A program made the translations under genes and the position numbers. This document shows positions 10,771 through 15,414 of a DNA stretch of 15,414 bases, piece after piece. Location of the stretch: contig JBFWQM010000127.1 of NCBI GenBank assembly GCA_050249455.1, positions 1 through 15,414 of the forward strand, written 5' to 3'. Source of the stretch: JBFWQM01 sp050249455. GTDB lineage: Bacteria > Pseudomonadota > Alphaproteobacteria > MPNO01 > VGEU01. Position 1 is the stretch's first letter, and every line of letters begins with the position of its first letter. The notes beneath the pieces were generated by a model. The model did no database searches. It saw only the letters and a list, made by a program, of their open reading frames with translations, and was not told the origin of the DNA.

Positions 10771-13362
10771 ATGGCGCGTGAGCCCGCGTCCGTCCGCTAC
10801 AACGTCAAGGAATCGGAGGCCCGGTGGCAGGCGGCCTGGGAGGCGCGCCGCGCGTTCGCCGCCGCCGCCGATCCGGACCGCCCCAAATACTACGTGCTGG
10901 AGATGTTCCCCTACCCGTCGGGGCGCATCCACATGGGACACGTGCGCAACTACACGATGGGCGACGTGGTGGCGCGCTTCAAGCGCGCGCTCGGCTACAA
11001 CGTGCTGCACCCGATGGGCTGGGACGCGTTCGGCATGCCGGCCGAGAATGCGGCGATGGAGCAGAAGGTCCACCCCGCGAAGTGGACCTACGAGAACATC
11101 GCGACCATGCGCCGCCAGCTCAAGATGATGGGGCTCTCGCTCGACTGGGAGCGCGAGATCGCGACCTGCGATCCGTCCTATTACCGCCACGAACAGCGGA
11201 TGTTCCTGCAGTTCCTGGACAAGGGGCTGGCCTACCGCAAGGACGGCAAGGTCAACTGGGACCCGGTCGACCAGACCGTGCTCGCCAACGAGCAGGTGAT
11301 CGACGGCCGCGGCTGGCGTTCCGGCGCCGAGGTCGAGACGCGCCAGCTCCAGCAGTGGTTCCTGCGCATCACCGACTACGCCGAGGACCTGCTGGATTCC
11401 CTGCAGCGGCTGGAGCGCTGGCCGTCCAAGGTCTGCCTGATGCAGGAGAACTGGATCGGCCGGTCGGAAGGCCTGCGCGTGCTGTTCGAGGTGGTCGGCC
11501 AGGACGAGCCGCTGGAGATCTTCACCACCCGGCCCGACACGCTGTTCGGCGCCAGCTTCTGCGCCGTGTCGCCCGACCATCCGCTCGCCCTGCGGCTGGC
11601 CGCCAGGGACCCGGCGCTCGACCGCTTCATCGCGCAGTGCCACGCGCTCGGCACCAGCGAGGCGGCGCTGGAGAAGGCGGAGAAGCTGGGCCACGACACC
11701 GGCCTGCGCGTGCGTCATCCGTTCGACGGTTCGCGCCTGATGCCCATCTACGTCGCCAACTTCGTGCTGATGGGCTACGGCACCGGCGCCATCTTCGGCT
11801 GCCCGGCGCACGACCAGCGCGACCTCGACTTCGCGCGCAAGTACGCGCTGCCGGTGATCCCGGTGGTGTTCCCGCGCGACGCGGACCACGCCGCCTTCAC
11901 CATTGGCGACGAGGCCTATGTCGGCGACGGCACCCTGGGCAACTCCGACTTCCTCGACGGCCTCGACGTGCACGCCGCGAAGGCGGAGGTGGCGCGGCGC
12001 ATCGTGGCGGCGAAGCGCGGCCGGCCCGAGGTCAACTACCGCCTGCGCGACTGGGGCATCTCGCGCCAGCGCTACTGGGGCTGCCCAATCCCGGTGATCC
12101 ACTGCGACTCTTGCGGCGTGGTGCCGGTGCCGGAAAAGGACCTGCCGGTGACCCTGCCGGATGACGTCGATTTCGATACGCCGGGAAATCCGCTCGGCCG
12201 CCATCCGACGTGGAAGCACGTCGACTGCCCGCGCTGCGGCAGGCCGGCGACGCGCGAGACCGACACGATGGACACCTTCGTCGATTCGTCGTGGTACTTC
12301 GCCCGCTTCTGCTCGCCGCAGGCCGAGACGCCGGTCGACCGCGCCGAGGTTGACTACTGGCTGCCGGTCGACCAGTACATCGGCGGCGTCGAGCACGCGG
12401 TGCTGCACCTGCTCTACGCGCGCTTCTTCACCCGCGCGATGCGCGACACCGGGCACCTCTCGATCGACGAGCCGTTCGCCGGCCTGTTCACGCAAGGCAT
12501 GGTGTGCCACGAGACCTACCGTGCCGAGACCGGCGAATGGGTGTTCCCGGCGGATGTGGTGCGCGGCGACGGCGGCGCGCTGACCTGGGCCAAGGGCGGC
12601 GGGCCGCTCCTCGCCGGCCGGTCGGAGAAGATGTCCAAGTCGAAGAAGAACGTGATCGACCCGGAGGACATCATCGAGACCTACGGCGCCGACACCGCGC
12701 GCTGGTTCATGCTGTCGGACAGCCCGCCGGAACGCGACCTCGAATGGACCGAGGCGGGCATCGCCGGCACCTGGCGCTTCGTCAACCGGCTCTATCGCTT
12801 GGTCGCCGGCGGCGGCCAGCCGATCGCGGGCCCCGACGTCGTCGCGCCGCCGCCCGGCCTCGACGGCATCCCGGCCGCGCTCGCGCTGCGCCGCGCGGTG
12901 CACAAGGCGATCGACGGGGTCACCAACGACCTCGATACCTTCCACTTCAACCGCGCGGTGGCGCGCATCCATGAGCTGGTCAACACGCTGGGCGACTTCG
13001 CGGGCGAGGACCCGGCGAGCGCGTGGGCGCGGCGCGAGGCGTGCGAGGCGCTGGCGCGGCTGATCGCGCCGATGATGCCGCATCTGGCGGAGGAGCTGTG
13101 GCAGGCGCTCGGCCACGCCACGCTGGTCGCCGACCAGCCGTGGCCGAAGGCCGATCCCGCCCTGGTGGTCGACGACCGCGTCACCATCGCGGTGCAGGTC
13201 GCCGGCAAGACGCGCGGCACGATCGAGGTCGCGCGCGATGCGGTGCAGGAAGTCGCCGAGCGCGCGGCGCTGGAGCTGCCCGCCGTCGTCGCCGCGCTGC
13301 AGGGCCGGCCGGCGCGGCGGGTGATCTTCGTGCCCAACCGCATCCTCAACGTCGTGCCCTAG
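10771..13362 (+). CDS. leuS: Leucyl-tRNA synthetase
   Basis: An 863-residue class I synthetase that charges tRNA-Leu with leucine in the cytoplasm; the length is normal for bacterial LeuRS. The HIGH motif is HMGH at 54-57 (PYPSGRIHMGHVRNYTMGD), and the KMSKS loop is intact at 620-624. The CP1 editing domain is present: Thr-rich FTTRPDTLFGA at about 251-261, and MGYGTGAIFGCPAHDQRD at about 334-351 with the editing aspartate in HDQRD. A zinc-ribbon-like pair of Cys doublets (CDSCG and CPRCG) lies before DTMDTFVDSSWYF. The C-terminus has the anticodon-binding and the small tRNA-contact domain (VAVQVAGKTRGTI-like, then RVIFVPNRILNVV). The start at 10771 is supported by AAGGAG at 10758-10763. It is followed after 13 bp by lptE, the usual alphaproteobacterial order. 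Confidence 0.99.
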   Translation: MAREPASVRYNVKESEARWQAAWEARRAFAAAADPDRPKYYVLEMFPYPSGRIHMGHVRNYTMGDVVARFKRALGYNVLHPMGWDAFGMPAENAAMEQKVHPAKWTYENIATMRRQLKMMGLSLDWEREIATCDPSYYRHEQRMFLQFLDKGLAYRKDGKVNWDPVDQTVLANEQVIDGRGWRSGAEVETRQLQQWFLRITDYAEDLLDSLQRLERWPSKVCLMQENWIGRSEGLRVLFEVVGQDEPLEIFTTRPDTLFGASFCAVSPDHPLALRLAARDPALDRFIAQCHALGTSEAALEKAEKLGHDTGLRVRHPFDGSRLMPIYVANFVLMGYGTGAIFGCPAHDQRDLDFARKYALPVIPVVFPRDADHAAFTIGDEAYVGDGTLGNSDFLDGLDVHAAKAEVARRIVAAKRGRPEVNYRLRDWGISRQRYWGCPIPVIHCDSCGVVPVPEKDLPVTLPDDVDFDTPGNPLGRHPTWKHVDCPRCGRPATRETDTMDTFVDSSWYFARFCSPQAETPVDRAEVDYWLPVDQYIGGVEHAVLHLLYARFFTRAMRDTGHLSIDEPFAGLFTQGMVCHETYRAETGEWVFPADVVRGDGGALTWAKGGGPLLAGRSEKMSKSKKNVIDPEDIIETYGADTARWFMLSDSPPERDLEWTEAGIAGTWRFVNRLYRLVAGGGQPIAGPDVVAPPPGLDGIPAALALRRAVHKAIDGVTNDLDTFHFNRAVARIHELVNTLGDFAGEDPASAWARREACEALARLIAPMMPHLAEELWQALGHATLVADQPWPKADPALVVDDRVTIAVQVAGKTRGTIEVARDAVQEVAERAALELPAVVAALQGRPARRVIFVPNRILNVVP

Positions 13363-13375
13363 GCGTGCGCGGCAA

Positions 13376-13891
13376 ATGACGCGCCGCGGGCTCGCGCTGA
13401 TCGGTGTCGTGGCGGCCGCGCTTTCGCTCGGCGGCTGCGGCTTCCGGCCGCTCTACGGCGAGCGCGCGGCGGCGCCGGAGATCGGCGAGAAGCTGGCGGA
13501 CGTCGGGGTCGACATCATCCCCGACCGCAGTGGTCAGATCCTGCGCAACGAACTGCTGGACCGCATGACGCCGCGCGGCGCGCCGGGCGCGCCAGCCTAT
13601 CACCTCGGCGTCGCGCTGACCGAATCGCGCCAGGAGTTCGCGATCCGCCAGGACGAGACGGCGACGCGCAGCAACGTGATCTTCAGCGCGCGCTTTGCGC
13701 TGCGGCGCGCCAGCGACAACCAGGTCATTCACGGCGGCATCGCCGTGGTGCGCAACAGCTACGACTTGCTGCAGAACAAGTTCGCGACCTTGTCGGCGGA
13801 AGAGGATGCGCGCACCCGCGCGCTGCGCCAGCTCGCCGAGGAAATCCGCACGCGCCTGGCGATCTACTTCGAGCGATCGTCCGGCGCATGA
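13376..13891 (+). CDS. lptE: LPS-assembly lipoprotein LptE
   Basis: A 171-residue lipoprotein. A signal peptide with the lipobox LGGC puts the lipidated residue at Cys21, directly followed by the family signature GFRPLYG. The rest is a small alpha/beta domain (VGVDIIPDRSGQILRNELLDR; YHLGVALTESRQEFAIRQDE; SARFALRR; NSYDLLQNKFATLSAEEDA; ending in a basic helix). LptE plugs the LptD beta-barrel in the outer membrane and delivers LPS to the cell surface. The position directly after leuS and before holA is typical. There is no clear Shine-Dalgarno and only 13 bp to the leuS stop, so it is probably read from the leuS transcript. Sequence conservation in this family is low, so the call rests on signature and context together. 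Confidence 0.92.
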   Translation: MTRRGLALIGVVAAALSLGGCGFRPLYGERAAAPEIGEKLADVGVDIIPDRSGQILRNELLDRMTPRGAPGAPAYHLGVALTESRQEFAIRQDETATRSNVIFSARFALRRASDNQVIHGGIAVVRNSYDLLQNKFATLSAEEDARTRALRQLAEEIRTRLAIYFERSSGA

Positions 13892-14916
13892 AGATTTCGG
13901 GCGCCGGCATCGCGGCCTTCCTGCGCAAGCCGGATCCGAACGCGCGCGCGATCCTGGTCTACGGCCCCGACATCGGCATGGTGCGCGAGCGTGCCGAGAT
14001 GCTGTGCCGCACCGTGGTCGACGACCTGGGCGATCCGTTCCGTGTCGCGGAGCTGACCGGCGCGATCCTGGCCGACGACCCGGCGCGCCTGGCCGACGAG
14101 GCGGCAGCGCTGGCGCTTACCGGCGGCCGCCGCGTCGTGCGCGTGCGCGATTCGACGGATGCGGCCGCCGAGAAGTTCGCGCGTTGGCTTGCCGAGCCGG
14201 TCGGCGATGCGCTGATCGTCGTGGAAGCCGGCGATCTCGGCCCGCGGTCCAGCCTGCGTACCGCCTTCGAGTCGTCCGCCGCCGCCGCCGCCCTGCCGTG
14301 CTACGTCGACGAGGGCGCATCGCTGGAGCGCTTCATCGTCGAGACCTTGAAGCGCGACGGGCTCGCTGCGACGCCGGATGCGCTGCGTTATCTCTGCGAC
14401 AACCTCGGCAATGACCGCCAGCTGTGCCGCCGCGAGCTGGAGAAGCTCGCGCTTTACGTCGGCAAGCCGGGTGCGGTGTCGCTGGAGGACGCCATGGCGG
14501 TGGTCGGCGACATCGCCGGCGCGGAGGACGACATGGTCTACGCCTGCGCCGGCGGCGACCAGGCGGGGCTCGCCCGCGCGCTCGACCGCGCATTCCGCGA
14601 GGGCGCTTCGCCCATCGCGCTGGTGCGCGCCGCGTTGATGCATTTCCGCCGGCTGCATCTCGCTGCCGGCGCCGTCGCGGGCGGCGCGAGCGCCGACCAG
14701 GCGATGCGCGGGCTTCGCCCGCCGGTGTTCTTCAAGCGTGTCGATGCGTTCCGCGCCCAGCTCCGGCTGTGGCCGCTGCCGCGGGCGGCGCGGGCGCTCG
14801 ACCGGCTCTTCGCTGCGGAGATCGAGTGCAAGTCGACCGGCCTGCCGGCACAGACCACGCTGGCGCACGCGCTGATGGAGATCGCCTCGCTGGCGCGCCA
14901 GGCCGGCCGCGGCTGA
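13888..14916 (+). CDS. holA: DNA polymerase III delta subunit
   Basis: A 342-residue protein, the usual length for the clamp-loader delta subunit, which opens the beta sliding clamp during loading. Recognisable parts are ILVYGPDIGMVRERAEML near the N-terminus (the degenerate nucleotide-binding region), RRVVRVRD, CYVDEGASLERFIVE with the LGNDRQLCRRELEKLALY helix (domain II), the VGDIAGAEDDMVYACAGGD segment, and a C-terminal helical collar domain (RAALMHFRRLHLAAG; IECKSTGLPAQTTLAHALME). Its ATG overlaps the lptE TGA by four bases (ATGA), so translation is probably coupled. It converges on parB with a gap of only 34 bp. Confidence 0.95.
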   Translation: MKISGAGIAAFLRKPDPNARAILVYGPDIGMVRERAEMLCRTVVDDLGDPFRVAELTGAILADDPARLADEAAALALTGGRRVVRVRDSTDAAAEKFARWLAEPVGDALIVVEAGDLGPRSSLRTAFESSAAAAALPCYVDEGASLERFIVETLKRDGLAATPDALRYLCDNLGNDRQLCRRELEKLALYVGKPGAVSLEDAMAVVGDIAGAEDDMVYACAGGDQAGLARALDRAFREGASPIALVRAALMHFRRLHLAAGAVAGGASADQAMRGLRPPVFFKRVDAFRAQLRLWPLPRAARALDRLFAAEIECKSTGLPAQTTLAHALMEIASLARQAGRG

Positions 14917-14950
14917 CCGATCGTTCGCTGGCTAACGGTTCCGGGCAGGC

Positions 14951-15414
14951 TCAGCGCGCGCCGCCGGTGAGGCGCTTAAGAATCTCGTCGAGTTGCTCGA
15001 GCGTCTTGTAGGCGATCGAGAGCTCGCCCGCTTCGCCGGCGCCGTGGATCGTCACCCTGAGGCCGAGCAGCGTCGAAAGCTCCTTTTCCAGCGCCAGCGT
15101 GTCGGGGTCCTTGTGGGTTGCGGCCGCGGCGGACTTCGCCGGCGTCGGCGGCGCCTTCGCTTTCTGGGCGAGCCGCTCCGCCTCGCGCACGCTTAGACCT
15201 TTTCTGGCGATCTCCTTCGCCAGCGCGGCGGCGTCGGGAAGGCCGATCAGCGCGCGCGCGTGCCCGGCGCTGAGGGCGCCGTCCTGTACGAGCTGCTGCA
15301 CCGGCGCCGGCAGCGACAGGAGGCGCAGCGTGTTGGCGATGTGGCTTCGGCTCTTGCCGATCGTGGTCGCGATGTCCTCCTGCGTGTGGCCGAACTCCGC
15401 CATCAGGCGGCGGT
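14951..15414 (-). CDS. parB: Chromosome-partitioning protein ParB (N-terminal part outside window)
   Basis: The reading frame runs off the right edge, so only the C-terminal ~154 residues are seen; the ATG at 15403 is internal (the frame continues upstream as RRL). The visible part begins inside the central helix-turn-helix domain (LMAEFGHTQEDIATTIGKSR, then SHIANTLRLLSLP), continues with LSAGHARALIGLPD and LSVREAERLAQKAK, then a variable Ala/Pro/Lys linker, and ends in the C-terminal dimerisation domain (LEKELSTLLGLRVTIHG; LSIAYKTLEQLDEILKRL). ParB is a CTPase that binds parS centromere sites near the origin and works with ParA to segregate chromosomes. The N-terminal CTP-binding motif lies outside the window. 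parA is expected just beyond. The context next to holA-lptE-leuS fits the chromosomal ParB rather than a plasmid copy. Confidence 0.96.
   Translation of the reverse strand, partial: RRLMAEFGHTQEDIATTIGKSRSHIANTLRLLSLPAPVQQLVQDGALSAGHARALIGLPDAAALAKEIARKGLSVREAERLAQKAKAPPTPAKSAAAATHKDPDTLALEKELSTLLGLRVTIHGAGEAGELSIAYKTLEQLDEILKRLTGGAR

Noticed and set aside
10018..13116. A 1032-codon open frame on the minus strand across leuS
   Set aside because: It is antisense to leuS, whose motifs are intact. The translation is Arg/Val/His-rich low-complexity, typical of a GC-rich shadow frame.
14917..14950. Possible terminator between holA and parB
   Set aside because: Only a broken stem (CCG/CGG and CGTT/AACG with unequal internal loop) can be drawn and no T tract is present.

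Overview
The window is GC-rich, densely coded chromosomal DNA. It almost certainly comes from an alphaproteobacterium, most likely a Rhodospirillales-type lineage. The block leuS-lptE-holA converging on parB is typical of that class, as are the DUF3576 lipoprotein upstream of leuS, the PRC-barrel protein and the porin type. No phage, IS element, CRISPR array, tRNA or rRNA was seen.

Layout. (1) Positions 1-1338, plus strand: the 3' part of a PRC-barrel protein, a 12-bp hairpin, then a secreted protein with two OB-fold-like repeats. (2) 1394-2943, minus strand: an arylformamidase-like alpha/beta hydrolase whose stop codon overlaps the start of an OmpR/PhoB-type response regulator, with no histidine kinase in view. 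(3) 3189-4573, plus strand: an unrecognised protein with a conserved-looking hydrophobic Gly-rich core and a long Ala/Pro-rich tail, then a small YkuD-type L,D-transpeptidase that may be made from a leaderless transcript. (4) 4602-5333, minus strand: a YggS-type PLP-binding protein. (5) 5459-9648, minus strand: three consecutive porin genes of about 394 codons, each with its own upstream region and its own intrinsic terminator. (6) 10042-14916, plus strand: a DUF3576 lipoprotein, then leuS, lptE and holA as a tight cluster. (7) 14951 to the window end, minus strand: the 3' part of parB.

How the genes fit together. Several serve the envelope: three outer-membrane porins, LptE for LPS export, an L,D-transpeptidase acting on peptidoglycan, and probable secreted or lipoprotein factors. 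The leuS-lptE-holA/parB segment is housekeeping: tRNA charging, LPS assembly, clamp loading and chromosome partition.

The most unusual part is the porin array. The three copies are very similar but patchily so. The gene nearest yggS resembles the middle copy in its first half and the third copy in much of its second half, which suggests gene conversion. Two of the copies start with TTG inside an identical palindrome. Their upstream regions share a short inverted-repeat motif, and their ends carry closely related hairpins. I saw no clear evidence of an entirely new multi-gene system; the best unexplained items are the porin array and the unknown protein at 3189-4034.
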